Positions 19,369-27,628 of a stretch of DNA of 64,000 nt are shown one piece after another. The notes under the pieces were generated by a model. The model did no database searches and was not told the origin of the DNA. It saw nothing but the letters and a program-made list of their open reading frames with translations. Numbering within the stretch: the stretch's first letter is position 1; the number at the start of each line of letters is the position of its first letter. Source of the DNA: Streptomyces sp. P3. GTDB taxonomy: Bacteria > Actinomycetota > Actinomycetes > Streptomycetales > Streptomycetaceae. The position numbers were made by a program, and so were the translations under genes. Location of the stretch: positions 3,224,001-3,288,000 of the forward strand of contig JAFEKX020000001.1 in the NCBI GenBank assembly GCA_016893485.2. Reading direction: 5' to 3'.

Positions 19369-19617
19369 ATGGCCGCCACTCAGGAAGAGATCGTCGCCGG
19401 TCTCGCCGACATCGTGAACGAGATCGCCGGCATCCCGGTTGAGGACGTCCAGCTGGACAAGTCCTTCACCGACGACCTGGACGTCGACTCGCTGTCCATG
19501 GTCGAGGTCGTCGTCGCCGCCGAAGAGCGCTTCGACGTCAAGATCCCCGACGAGGACGTCAAGAACCTCAAGACGGTCGGCGACGCGACCACCTACATCC
19601 TCGAGCACCAGGCCTGA
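19369..19617 (+). CDS. acpP: Acyl carrier protein
   Basis: An intact 82-residue acidic protein that carries growing acyl chains on a 4'-phosphopantetheine arm. The arm attaches to Ser41 in the motif DDLDVDSLSMVEVV. The length and the end (YILEHQA) are typical of the Streptomyces primary-metabolism ACP. AAGGAG lies 13-18 bases upstream of the ATG (spacing ~8). It is bracketed by hairpins at 19269-19295 and 19628-19696, which could give a discrete, stable mRNA and so a higher dose of ACP than of the enzymes encoded on either side. Confidence 0.97.
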   Translation: MAATQEEIVAGLADIVNEIAGIPVEDVQLDKSFTDDLDVDSLSMVEVVVAAEERFDVKIPDEDVKNLKTVGDATTYILEHQA

Positions 19618-19627
19618 GCCACGTCTC

Positions 19628-19696
19628 GGGCCCGGACCACCGGGCCCTAGCCACCTCGTAGGCCCGGCTGCATGGCCCCGCCACCCGGCGGTGGCG
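19628..19696 (+). terminator. Two hairpins between acpP and fabF
   Basis: First: GGGCCCGG / CCGGGCCC with a 4-base loop (19628-19647), a perfect 8-base stem starting 10 bases after the acpP stop. Second: CGCCAC / GTGGCG with a 6-base loop (19679-19696). No T tract follows either, so read-through to fabF is likely. Confidence 0.7.
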
Positions 19697-19731
19697 CCGC
19701 TTAATCCTCGTACCGTTGGGAGAGAATTCCC

Positions 19732-21003
19732 GTGAGCCCGACCAATCGCACCGTGGTCGTCACCGGTATCGGCGCAACCACACCGCTGGGTGGCGACGCA
19801 GCCTCTACCTGGGAGGGTCTGGTCGCCGGCAAGTCCGGCGTCAAGCCCCTGGAGCAGGAGTGGGCCGCCGAGCAGGCGGTCCGCATCGCCGCGCAGATCG
19901 CCGTGGAGCCCTCGGAGGTCATCCCGCGTCCGCAGGCCCGCCGGCTGGACCGCTCGGCGCAGTTCGCGCTGATCGCGGCTCAGGAGGCGTGGGCCGACGC
20001 CGGTTTCACCGACAAGGCCGGTGAGGACACGTCCGTCGACCCCGACCGGCTCGGCACCGTCATCGCCTCCGGCATCGGCGGTGTGACGACCCTGCTCGAC
20101 CAGTACGACGTGCTGAAGGAGAAGGGCGTCCGCCGCGTCTCCCCGCACACCGTCCCCATGCTGATGCCGAACGGCCCGTCCGCCAACGTGGGCCTGCTCG
20201 TGGGCGCCCGCGCGGGCGTGCACACGCCGGTCTCCGCGTGCGCCTCCGGCGCCGAGGCCATCGGCTACGCCATCGAGATGATCCGCACCGGCCGCGCCGA
20301 CGTCGTCGTCGCGGGTGGCACGGAGGCGGCGATCCACCCGCTGCCCATCGCCGCGTTCGGCAACATGATGGCGATGTCCAAGAACAACGACGACCCGCAG
20401 GGCGCCTCGCGTCCCTACGACGTCGCCCGTGACGGCTTCGTCCTCGGCGAGGGCGCGGGCGTCCTCGTCCTGGAGTCCGCCGAGCACGCCGCGAAGCGCG
20501 GTGCCCGCGTGTACGCCGAGGCGGTCGGCCAGGGCATCTCGGCCGACGGCCACGACATCGTGCAGCCGGAGCCGGAGGGCCGTGGGATCTCCCACGCCCT
20601 GCAGAACCTGCTCGACAACACCGATCTCGACCCGGCGGAGATCGTGCACGTGAACGCGCACGCCACGTCGACGCCCGCGGGTGACGTGGCCGAGCTCAAG
20701 GCGTTGCGCAAGGTGTTCGGCGACGACGCGGACCACATGGCCGTCTCGGCCACGAAGTCCATGACCGGGCATCTGCTGGGCGGGGCGGGTGGGGTCGAGT
20801 CCGTCGCGACCGTGCTCGCGCTGTACAACCGGATCGCGCCGCCGACCATCAACGTCGAGAACCTTGACCCTGAGGCGGAGGCCAACGCGGACGTTGTTCG
20901 CGGGGAGGCTCGTAAGCTGCCGGTCGAGGGGCGTATCGCCGCGCTGAACGACTCGTTCGGGTTCGGTGGGCACAACGTGGTGCTGGCGTTCCGGACGGTC
21001 TGA
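19732..21003 (+). CDS. fabF: 3-oxoacyl-ACP synthase II
   Basis: The elongating condensing enzyme of fatty acid synthesis, intact at 423 residues. The catalytic triad is Cys170 (TPVSACASGAEA), His310 (VNAHATSTPAGD) and His347 (MTGHLLGGAGG), the Cys-His-His pattern of KAS I/II. The start is GTG 19732, preceded by GGGAGAG. It is the last gene of the fab operon; a copy of the 28-base repeat and the convergent DUF3145 gene follow. Confidence 0.97.
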   Translation: MSPTNRTVVVTGIGATTPLGGDAASTWEGLVAGKSGVKPLEQEWAAEQAVRIAAQIAVEPSEVIPRPQARRLDRSAQFALIAAQEAWADAGFTDKAGEDTSVDPDRLGTVIASGIGGVTTLLDQYDVLKEKGVRRVSPHTVPMLMPNGPSANVGLLVGARAGVHTPVSACASGAEAIGYAIEMIRTGRADVVVAGGTEAAIHPLPIAAFGNMMAMSKNNDDPQGASRPYDVARDGFVLGEGAGVLVLESAEHAAKRGARVYAEAVGQGISADGHDIVQPEPEGRGISHALQNLLDNTDLDPAEIVHVNAHATSTPAGDVAELKALRKVFGDDADHMAVSATKSMTGHLLGGAGGVESVATVLALYNRIAPPTINVENLDPEAEANADVVRGEARKLPVEGRIAALNDSFGFGGHNVVLAFRTV

Positions 21004-21084
21004 GAATTGCCGTGAACGATGTGTGGCCCGCTCCCCGGGTTCGGGGGCGGGCCACTTCGTCGTTTGTCGGGTGCGGGCCGGTGG

Positions 21085-21113
21085 GGGCTGGTCGCGCAGT
21101 TCCCCGCGCCCCT
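21085..21113 (+). repeat. 28-base intergenic repeat, copy C
   Basis: Same element as at 5141, between the ends of the convergent fabF and DUF3145 genes. Confidence 0.75.
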
Positions 21114-21139
21114 AGAGGAGATGCCCCTGAGGATGTTGC

Positions 21140-21633
21140 TCAGACCACCTGGTGCAGCCAGCGCACCGGTGCGCCCTCGCCCGCGTAGCGGAACGGCTCC
21201 AGTTCGTCGTCCCAGGGCTTGCCCAGGAGCTTGGCGATCTCCGCTTCCAGGTCGGTCTCGCCCTGCTGAGACCGCGTCAGGGCCGCGCGGAGGCGGTCCT
21301 CCGGGATGAGGATGTCGCCGTGGATGCCGGTGACGGCGTGGAAGATGCCGAGGTCGGGGTGCAGCTGTAGCGCTCGCCCTCGGCGGTGGGGCAGGGTTCG
21401 GCGGTCACCTCGAAGCGGAGGAGGTGCCAGCCGCGGAGGGCCGAGGCCAGCTTGGACGCCGTGCCCACCTCCGCCTGCCAGGAGAATTCGGAGCGCCAGG
21501 TTCCGGGGGCCGCGGGCTGTCGGATCCAGTCGAGGCTGACGCGTGTGCCGAGCACCCCGGCGACGGCCCACTCGACGTGCGGGCACAGCGCGCGCGGCGC
21601 GGAGTGCACGTACAGAACTCCACGTGTCGTCAC
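21140..21633 (-). CDS. DUF3145 family protein
   Basis: About 164 residues, conserved in actinomycetes next to the fab cluster; no function is established. From GTG 21631-21633 it reads TTRGVLYVHSAPRALCPHVE, then SLDWIRQPAAPGTWRSEFSW, FHAVTGIHGDILIPEDRLR, and ends with WDDELEPFRYAGEGAPVRWL. A base is missing near 21370 (SCTP/DLGIFHAV). No signal peptide or membrane segment is visible. It is convergent with fabF. Confidence 0.87.
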
Positions 21634-21887
21634 CGGGACCTCCGGACAGAGCGGGGGCATCTTGCGGGCTGGCAAACGGCGGCGGCAGCGCAGCCATGTT
21701 GAGGGCGAGGCTACCGTGCGGCGGGGCGCGGAGTGTGACGTACCGTCCGTCCCACTGCCAGGAAACCCCGCCATTCACCCATGGGGACGCTTGTACGGGG
21801 GTGAGCCGTTGCATCGCACACGTTCGGGAACCCTCGCGCGTTGTTATGGGTTGAGATGTGACACGACACCAAGGGGCTGGGCCAGGC

Positions 21888-22790
21888 ATGCGATTCCGAC
21901 GCCACCGTTCACGAGCCGTGCTCGCCGTCACGGCGGCGGCCGTCCTGGGCGCCGCCGGCTGTGACGCCGGCGGCGGCTCGACGAGCCCGCACAGCAAGAG
22001 TGGTACGGCGGCGAAGGCGAAGCCCCCCCCGCCCCGCTGTGGGACCGCAGTCCGTCCTCGGTCGCGGCGGTCGGCGACTCCATCACCCGCGGTTTCGACG
22101 CCTGTACGGTCCTCTCCGACTGCCCGGAGGTCTCCTGGGCGACGGGCAGTTCGGCCTCGGTCGACAGCCTCGCCGTACGGCTGCTGGGCAAGACGGGCGC
22201 GGCGCGGCGCAGTTGGAACTACGCGGAGACCGGCGCCCGGATGGCCGACCTGCCCGCGCAGATCGGCCAGGCCATCACGCGCAAGCCGCAGTTGGTCACC
22301 GTGATGGTGGGGGCCAACGACGCCTGCGCGGCCTCGACGGCGGCGATGACCTCCGTCGCCGACTTCCGCACCGGCTTCGAGACCTCGCTGAAGACCCTGC
22401 GCAGGTCACTGCCTAAGACGCAGGTCTACGTCTCCAGCGTGCCGAATCTCAAGCGGCTCTGGTCGCAGGGACGGACCAACCCGCTGGGCAAGCAGATCTG
22501 GAAGCTGGGCATCTGCCCCTCGATGCTGGCCGACGCGGACGCTCTGGACTCGGCGGCGACCGAGCGGCGGGACATGGTGCAGGACCGGGTGGAGGCGTAC
22601 AACAAGGTCCTTGAGCAGGTGTGCGCCACGGACGACCGGTGCCGTTTCGACGGGGGGCGCGGTCTACGACTACCGCTTCGGGACGGACCAGTTGAGCCAC
22701 TGGGACTGGTTCCACCCCAGCACGGACGGGCAGGCGCGGCTCGCCGAGATCGCCTACCGCCACGTCACCGCGGGCACACCCGTGACCTAG
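21888..22790 (+). CDS. SGNH/GDSL hydrolase lipoprotein
   Basis: A secreted lipid-anchored esterase or lipase of about 300 residues. The signal peptide ends in a lipobox LGAAGC (Cys25), followed by a Ser/Gly-rich linker. The SGNH blocks are AAVGDSITRG (nucleophile Ser, near residue 63), the Gly in AETGARM, VMVGANDAC (Asn), and the C-terminal HWDWFHPS (Asp and His). A C is missing in the long C run at ~22030 and an extra G sits at ~22657, so the two shifts cancel over the whole gene. It is followed 10 bases later by a mutarotase on the same strand. Confidence 0.9.
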
Positions 22791-22800
22791 GGTTTCCCTC

Positions 22801-23777
22801 ATGAGCGAACTTTTCGGCACACTTCCCGACAGCACGCCGGTGCACCGCTGGACGCTGGAGCGGGCGGGCGTGCGGGTGCGGGTGCTGTCGTACGGCGGGA
22901 TCGTGCAGTCGGTGGAGGTGCCGGACCGGGCGGGCCAGGTGGCCGACGTGGTGCTCGGGTTCGCGGACCTGGACGGCTATCTCGCCCATCCCGAGCCGTA
23001 TCTCGGGGCGTTGGTGGGGCGGTACGCGAACCGGATCGCGGGCGGCCGTTTCCCGCTGGACGGGGTCACGTACTCGCTGGCGCAGAACAACGCGCCGAAC
23101 TCCCTGCACGGCGGCGAGCGCGGCTTCGACAAGCGGGTGTGGGACGTGGAGCCGGTCGAGCACGGGCTGCGGCTCAGCCGGGTCAGCGCGCACGGCGAGG
23201 AGGGCTTCCCAGGGCGGCTCGTCGTCTCGGCGACGTACACGCTGGACGCGTCGGGCGCGCTGCGGTTGGGCTACGAGGCGACGACGGACGCGCCGACGAT
23301 CGTGAACCTCACGAACCACAGCTACTTCAACCTCGGCGGCACCGGCAGCGGCACGGCGGGCGGTCATGAACTCCGGCTCGCCGCCTCGCGGTTCACGCCG
23401 GTCGACGCCGATCTGATCCCGACCGGCGCGTTGGAAGACGTGACGGGCACGCGCTTCGACTTCCGCGAGTCGCGGAAGGTCGGCGCCGACTACGACCACA
23501 ACTTCGTGCTCGACAAGGGCCTCACCGAAGCCCCCGTCGAGATCGCCGAGCTCCACGACCCGGCGTCCGGGCGGGTGTTGACGGTGGCGACGACCGAGCC
23601 GGGCATCCAGCTCTACACGGCGGACCATCTGGAGGACCCCTTCACCCCCGGCGCCGGGATCGCCCTGGAGACCCAGCACTTCCCGGACTCCCGAACCAAC
23701 TGGAGTTCCCGAGCACGGAACTGCGTCCGGGCCGGACGTACCGGTCGGAGACGGTGTACGGCTTCTCGGCGCGCTGA
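22801..23777 (+). CDS. Galactose mutarotase (aldose 1-epimerase)
   Basis: A cytoplasmic aldose 1-epimerase of about 325 residues that interconverts alpha and beta sugar anomers. Family signatures: VLSYGGIVQSVEVPDR, GRYANRIAGGRF, NSLHGGERGFDKRVWDV, the catalytic His in LTNHSYFNLGG, and the C-terminal IALETQHFPDSPN holding the catalytic Glu. No signal peptide is present, unlike the paralogue at 45010. A C is missing at ~23689 (PDSP/NQLEFPSTEL); with it the protein ends YGFSAR. The short gap to the SGNH hydrolase suggests a shared transcript. Confidence 0.93.
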
Positions 23778-23896
23778 GCGGTCGGGCGGGCGCGGGTCCG
23801 GGTGCGCGGGCGGGCGGCGGGCGGCGGGCATGAAATGAGCCCCGGTCCAGGGGTCAGGTCCCGGACCGGGGCTGTCTGAGGGGACGGTGTCCCGGA

Positions 23897-26347
23897 TCAG
23901 ACGTTAATCGTCGTCGCGACCCTGCGGTCGGTGATCGAGCGCCCGGCCTGGATCTCGTACGAACCCTTTACAAATGCCCACGCGTTCGCCGTCTCATCCC
24001 ACATCTCGAAAGATCGGCGCGGGAGTTCGAGGACCACGTCGACGCTCTCGCCGGGGCCGGCCTCGACCCCGGCGAATCCGGCCAGCCAGCGGGCGGGACG
24101 CTCCGGGTCGGTCTCGACGGGGGCCAGATAGACCTGGACGACCTCACGGCCGTGCCGGGCACCGGAGTTGGTGATCCGCACGGTCACGGACGTGCCGTCC
24201 GCCTCGATGGCGTCGTAGCTCCAGTCGGTGTAGCCGAGGCCGTGCCCGAAGGGGTACGACGGGGTGCGGCCCGCCTTCTCCCAGGCGCGGTAGCCGATGA
24301 ACACGCCCTCGGTGTACGGGAGTTCGCCGTTCTCGGGGGCGACCTGGGTGACCGGGGCGTCGGTCAGGGAGCCCCAGGTGGTGGGGAGCCGGCCGCCGGG
24401 TTCGTGGGCGCCGGTGAGGACGTCGGCGAGGGCGGCGCCGCCCTCCTGGCCGGGGAACCAGCCGAGCAGCACGGCGGCGACCTCGTCGCGCCAGGGCAGC
24501 TCGACCGGCGAGCCGGCGTTGACGATCACCACGGTGTTCGGGTTGGCGGCGGCGACGGCGTGCACCAAGTCGTCCTGGCGGCCGGGGAGTTGCAGGTCCG
24601 TGCGGTCGTAGCCCTCGGACTCGACGCGTTCGGTGGTGGCGACCACGACGACGGCGGTGTCGGCGGCGCGGGCCAACTCGACGGCTTCGGCGATCAGTTC
24701 GTCGGGGTCGCGCCGCGGTTCCTGGTGGACGAGGGTGAAGCCGACGACCTTGAGGTCGCGGTTCTCGGCGAAGCTGACGACGTAGGTCAGGGACACCTCG
24801 ACCGGGGTGCCGGCGGTGAGTTCGACGCGGGCGCGGGGTTCGGGCGAGCCGAAGAAGGAGCCGAACGGGTCGTCCTTGACGGGGCGTTGGACGTCGTCGT
24901 AGTACGTCGTGCCGTCGACGGCGAGGGTGAAGGCGCCGAGTCCCTTGATCCCGAAGGTGTGTTCGCCGGTCTCGCGCGGGGTGAAGGTGCCGGCGAGTTC
25001 GACGGTGTGGAGGGTGTCGTGGGTGACACCCTCGGGGAGGTCGTCACCCATCCAGCGGAGCTGTCCGCTGGGTGCGTCGGCGCTGCCGATGATCTGGCCC
25101 GCCGCGTCCCGGCAGACGGCGCGCAGCGCGAACCCCTTGTCGGCGTCGGCGAGTTCGGTGTTCGGGTCGGCGCCGACGGCGTAGGTGAGGGCGCCTTCGG
25201 GGAGGGCGGCGGTGAGGCCGTCGAGCGGGGAGACGACGTGCGGCGGGAAGACGATGGCGGAGCCGCCGCCGAGGACGCGGGCGTCACGGGCGGCGGCGCC
25301 GAGGGAGCGCGACGGTGCCGCCGGACCGCAGCGGCAGGGCGTCGTTCTCGTTCCGGACGAGGACGAAGGAGCGGCGGGCGATCTCGCGGGCGAGGGCCTC
25401 TCCGTCGACGGGGACGGGAGCCGGTCCTCCGTGACGACCGGATCGGCGCCCTCCAGGATGCCGACGCGGGCGGCGAGCCGCAGCACGTTCCGTACGGCGG
25501 CGTCGACGGCGGCCTCCTCGACCTCGCCGTCGCGCACGGCCTGCGCGAGGGCCTCGCCGTAGACGGTCTTCGGGCCGGGCATGGCCACGTCGAGGCCGCC
25601 CTCGATGGTGCCGACGGTGGAGCGGGCGGCGGTCCAGTCGGAGACGTTGAAGCCGTCGAAGCCCCATTCGCCGCGCAGGACCTCGTTCACGAGGTGGCGG
25701 TGCTCGCTCATCGTGGTGCCGTTGACCGTGTTGTACGCGGTCATGACGCCCCAGGGGTGGGCGTTCTCGACGATGTGCTCGAAGGGGGCCAAGTACAGCT
25801 CGCGCAGGGCGCGTTGGGAGATCAGGTTGTTCACGGTGAAGCGGTCGGTCTCGGCGTCGTTGGCGACGAAGTGCTTGACGGTGGTGCCGACTCCGCCCGC
25901 CTGTACGCCCGTTACGTACCCGGCGCCGATCCGCCCGGTGAGGTACGGGTCCTCGCTGTACGCCTCGAAGTGCCGTCCGCCGAGCGGGGAGCGGTGGAGG
26001 TTGACGGTCGGCGCGAGGAGCACGTGAACGCCTTTGCGGCGGGCCTCCTGAGCGAGCAACACTCCTGCGCGCCGGGCGAGTTCGGGGTCCCAGCCGGCGG
26101 CGAGGGCGGTCGGGGACGGCAGTGCGACGGACGGGTCGGCGGCGGTCCAGCGCACGCCCCGGACGCCGATCGGGCCGTCCGACATGACGAGGGACTTCAG
26201 ACCGATCTCCGGGAACGCGGGCAGGGACCACATGTCCTGTCCGGCGAGCAGTCGTGTCTTGGCATCGAGGCCAAGCCTGCCGAGTGCCGCCTCGACGACC
26301 GCGTCAACCGCTCCGACCGCTGCGTCCGCTTCACGGGTTCCCGCCAT
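23897..26347 (-). CDS. GH3 beta-glucosidase with PA14-like insert
   Basis: A glycoside hydrolase family 3 enzyme of about 816 residues, without a signal peptide. The order is: GH3 N-terminal barrel (VMSDGPIGVRGVRW; KHFVANDAETDRF; nucleophile Asp in GFNVSDWTA), the alpha/beta sandwich, a PA14-like insert (ELAGTFTPRETGEHTFGIKG) as in enzymes that grip extended sugars, and a fibronectin-like C-terminal domain. The start is ATG 26345-26347, with GGAGG upstream. Two cancelling shifts scramble about 40 residues between ~25310 and ~25425; the correct stretch contains EALAREIARRSFVLVRNEND. It is divergent from a TetR gene, which probably controls it. Likely substrate: beta-glucosides or plant glycosides. 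Confidence 0.92.
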   Translation of the reverse strand: MAGTREADAAVGAVDAVVEAALGRLGLDAKTRLLAGQDMWSLPAFPEIGLKSLVMSDGPIGVRGVRWTAADPSVALPSPTALAAGWDPELARRAGVLLAQEARRKGVHVLLAPTVNLHRSPLGGRHFEAYSEDPYLTGRIGAGYVTGVQAGGVGTTVKHFVANDAETDRFTVNNLISQRALRELYLAPFEHIVENAHPWGVMTAYNTVNGTTMSEHRHLVNEVLRGEWGFDGFNVSDWTAARSTVGTIEGGLDVAMPGPKTVYGEALAQAVRDGEVEEAAVDAAVRNVLRLAARVGILEGADPVVTEDRLPSPSTERPSPARSPAAPSSSSGTRTTPCRCGPAAPSRSLGAAARDARVLGGGSAIVFPPHVVSPLDGLTAALPEGALTYAVGADPNTELADADKGFALRAVCRDAAGQIIGSADAPSGQLRWMGDDLPEGVTHDTLHTVELAGTFTPRETGEHTFGIKGLGAFTLAVDGTTYYDDVQRPVKDDPFGSFFGSPEPRARVELTAGTPVEVSLTYVVSFAENRDLKVVGFTLVHQEPRRDPDELIAEAVELARAADTAVVVVATTERVESEGYDRTDLQLPGRQDDLVHAVAAANPNTVVIVNAGSPVELPWRDEVAAVLLGWFPGQEGGAALADVLTGAHEPGGRLPTTWGSLTDAPVTQVAPENGELPYTEGVFIGYRAWEKAGRTPSYPFGHGLGYTDWSYDAIEADGTSVTVRITNSGARHGREVVQVYLAPVETDPERPARWLAGFAGVEAGPGESVDVVLELPRRSFEMWDETANAWAFVKGSYEIQAGRSITDRRVATTINV

Positions 26348-26433
26348 CCCGGTGCCTCCTCGTCGAGTCCGTGGTGAGCCCACGGTGAGTCCGTGTGGTG
26401 CCTCCATCGTGCATCCGTTACCTGTAGAGCGGT

Positions 26434-26447
26434 AGGTTTCGTAACCT
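26434..26447. promoter_or_regulatory. AGGTT-TCGT-AACCT palindrome, candidate TetR operator
   Basis: Perfect 5-base arms with a 4-base spacer, lying between the divergent GH3 and TetR starts and 43 bases before the TetR ATG. A nearby second AAC-rich stretch follows, but I could not define another clear site. Confidence 0.5.
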
Positions 26448-26489
26448 TGCTGTTATGTGAACGGTCGCCGGGTGTCGTACGGTGACGCC

Positions 26490-27056
26490 ATGAACGCCAC
26501 GAACTCCAGGACCCGGCGCGAGGAGCGGCGCGCCGAGATCGTGCGGGCGGCGCTGGAGGTGATCGCCGAGCGCGGCTACCGGGGCACGAGCCTGGCGGCG
26601 GTGGCGGAGCGCGTCGGCCTGACCCAGCAGGGCCTGCTGCACTACTTCCCGACGAAGGACGCGCTGCTCGTGGCCGTCCTGGAGGAACGCGACCAGTGGG
26701 ACGCGGTGCCGGACAGCCGCTGGCGGGTGGACCTCCTGGCCTCGCTGGTCGAGTACAACGCGATGCGCCCCGGGATCATCCAGACCTTCTCCGCCCTCCT
26801 CGGCGAGAGCGTCACGGGAGGGCCATCCGGCCGGGGACTACTTCACCGAGCGCTACGCCCGCGTGCGGGGAGCATGGCGGGCGTCCTGCGCGCCGAGTAC
26901 GGCGACCACCTGCCGAACGGCCTCACGCCGGAGCGGGCGGCCCCGCTGCTGGTGGCGGTGATGGACGGCCTGCAGTACCAGTGGCTGCTGGACCCGGAGT
27001 CGGTGGACATGCCGGGAGCGTTCAGGGACTTCCTGGCCCTGCTGGGCGAGAGTTGA
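26490..27056 (+). CDS. TetR family regulator
   Basis: A repressor of 188 residues. The DNA-binding domain is RREERRAEIVRAALEVIAER followed by GTSLAAVAERVGLTQQGLLH and YFPTKDALL. The C-terminal domain ends FRDFLALLGES. The start is ATG 26490. An extra G at ~26820 and a missing G at ~26871 cancel, leaving about 17 wrong residues; the likely true sequence there reads TEGHPARDYFTERYARVRGS. It is divergent from the GH3 glucosidase and is its probable repressor, with a sugar or glycoside as inducer. Confidence 0.9.
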   Translation: MNATNSRTRREERRAEIVRAALEVIAERGYRGTSLAAVAERVGLTQQGLLHYFPTKDALLVAVLEERDQWDAVPDSRWRVDLLASLVEYNAMRPGIIQTFSALLGESVTGGPSGRGLLHRALRPRAGSMAGVLRAEYGDHLPNGLTPERAAPLLVAVMDGLQYQWLLDPESVDMPGAFRDFLALLGES

Positions 27057-27085
27057 CGGCTGGTCGACTCACGCCATCCGCCTGG

Positions 27086-27423
27086 CTATTGATGCCAGAC
27101 AACGGCCAGGCTCTTGCTCACCACGCACACGAGGGCGAGGACGAGGGCCCAGTCGTGGGCCCCGGCGAGGACGAGGGCGGCCACCCCGGCCCCGAACCAC
27201 ACCACCTCGAACCCGACCCGCCCGGCTCCGCGCACCTTGTACCTGGCCTTCGGCGAACCGCACAGCCCCCACACCACGGCGAGCACGACCGGGCCGCCGA
27301 TCCCGAGCAGCCAGGCCAACGGCGTCGCGACGTCCCGCGTGACCCCCAGTACGCGACGGCGACCAGGGCACCCAGCTCGATGGCGAAGAGGACACCGAGG
27401 TTCGCTGTCTTCGCTGTCTTCAT
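27086..27423 (-). CDS. Small DUF2568/YrdB-like membrane protein
   Basis: About 112 residues with four hydrophobic helices: LGVLFAIELGALVAVAYWG, PLAWLLGIGGPVVLAVVWGL, VGFEVVWFGAGVAALVLAG and WALVLALVCVVSKSLAVVW. The spacing and the YKVRGAGRVGFEVVWFG part match the YrdB/DUF2568 family, which has no known function. The start is ATG 27421-27423. A base is missing around 27340 (AYWG/VTRDVATPL). It ends at TAG 27086-27088, 30 bases from the convergent TetR gene. Confidence 0.8.
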
Positions 27424-27448
27424 GGGCGGCAGTATCACCCGGAGGCGA

Positions 27449-27578
27449 TCACTCCGTCCCGGGGACGGCGGCCACGACTTCGACCTCGATGAGCGCCTCC
27501 GCCCGGAACAGCCGCGACACCTCGAAGGTCATGCTGGTGGGCGGGGTGCGTGGCGTAGACCACGTCCGTCAAGCGATA
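27449..27578 (-). pseudogene. C-terminal remnant of a RidA-family protein
   Basis: The last ~43 residues of a RidA (YjgF/Rid enamine/imine deaminase) protein: LTDVVYAT, then PTSMTFEVSRLFRAEALIEV and VVAAVPGTE before TGA 27449-27451. One base is wrong near 27545. Everything before LTDVV, roughly two thirds of the ~130-residue family, is gone, and the sequence runs straight into the upstream region of the divergent pyroglutamyl-peptidase-like gene. A deletion or rearrangement endpoint therefore lies near 27580. Confidence 0.7.
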
Positions 27579-27628
27579 CTGCCGCCGTCCCGCACCGCAC
27601 CCCACTGCGACGGAAGGCATCAACCACC

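Noticed and set aside
25284..25430. A novel Ser/Thr/Pro-rich linker inside the GH3 enzyme
   Set aside because: It is the product of two cancelling frame shifts; the alternative frame gives the expected conserved sequence.
24152..26377. A 741-codon open frame on the plus strand opposite the GH3 glucosidase
   Set aside because: It is a mirror of a high-GC gene: Gly/Val/Asp-rich with no family features, while the minus strand has clear GH3 motifs. Several other long antisense frames (for example 12822-13604 upstream extension, 39376-40305, 46280-47959, 54977-56581) were dropped for the same reason.
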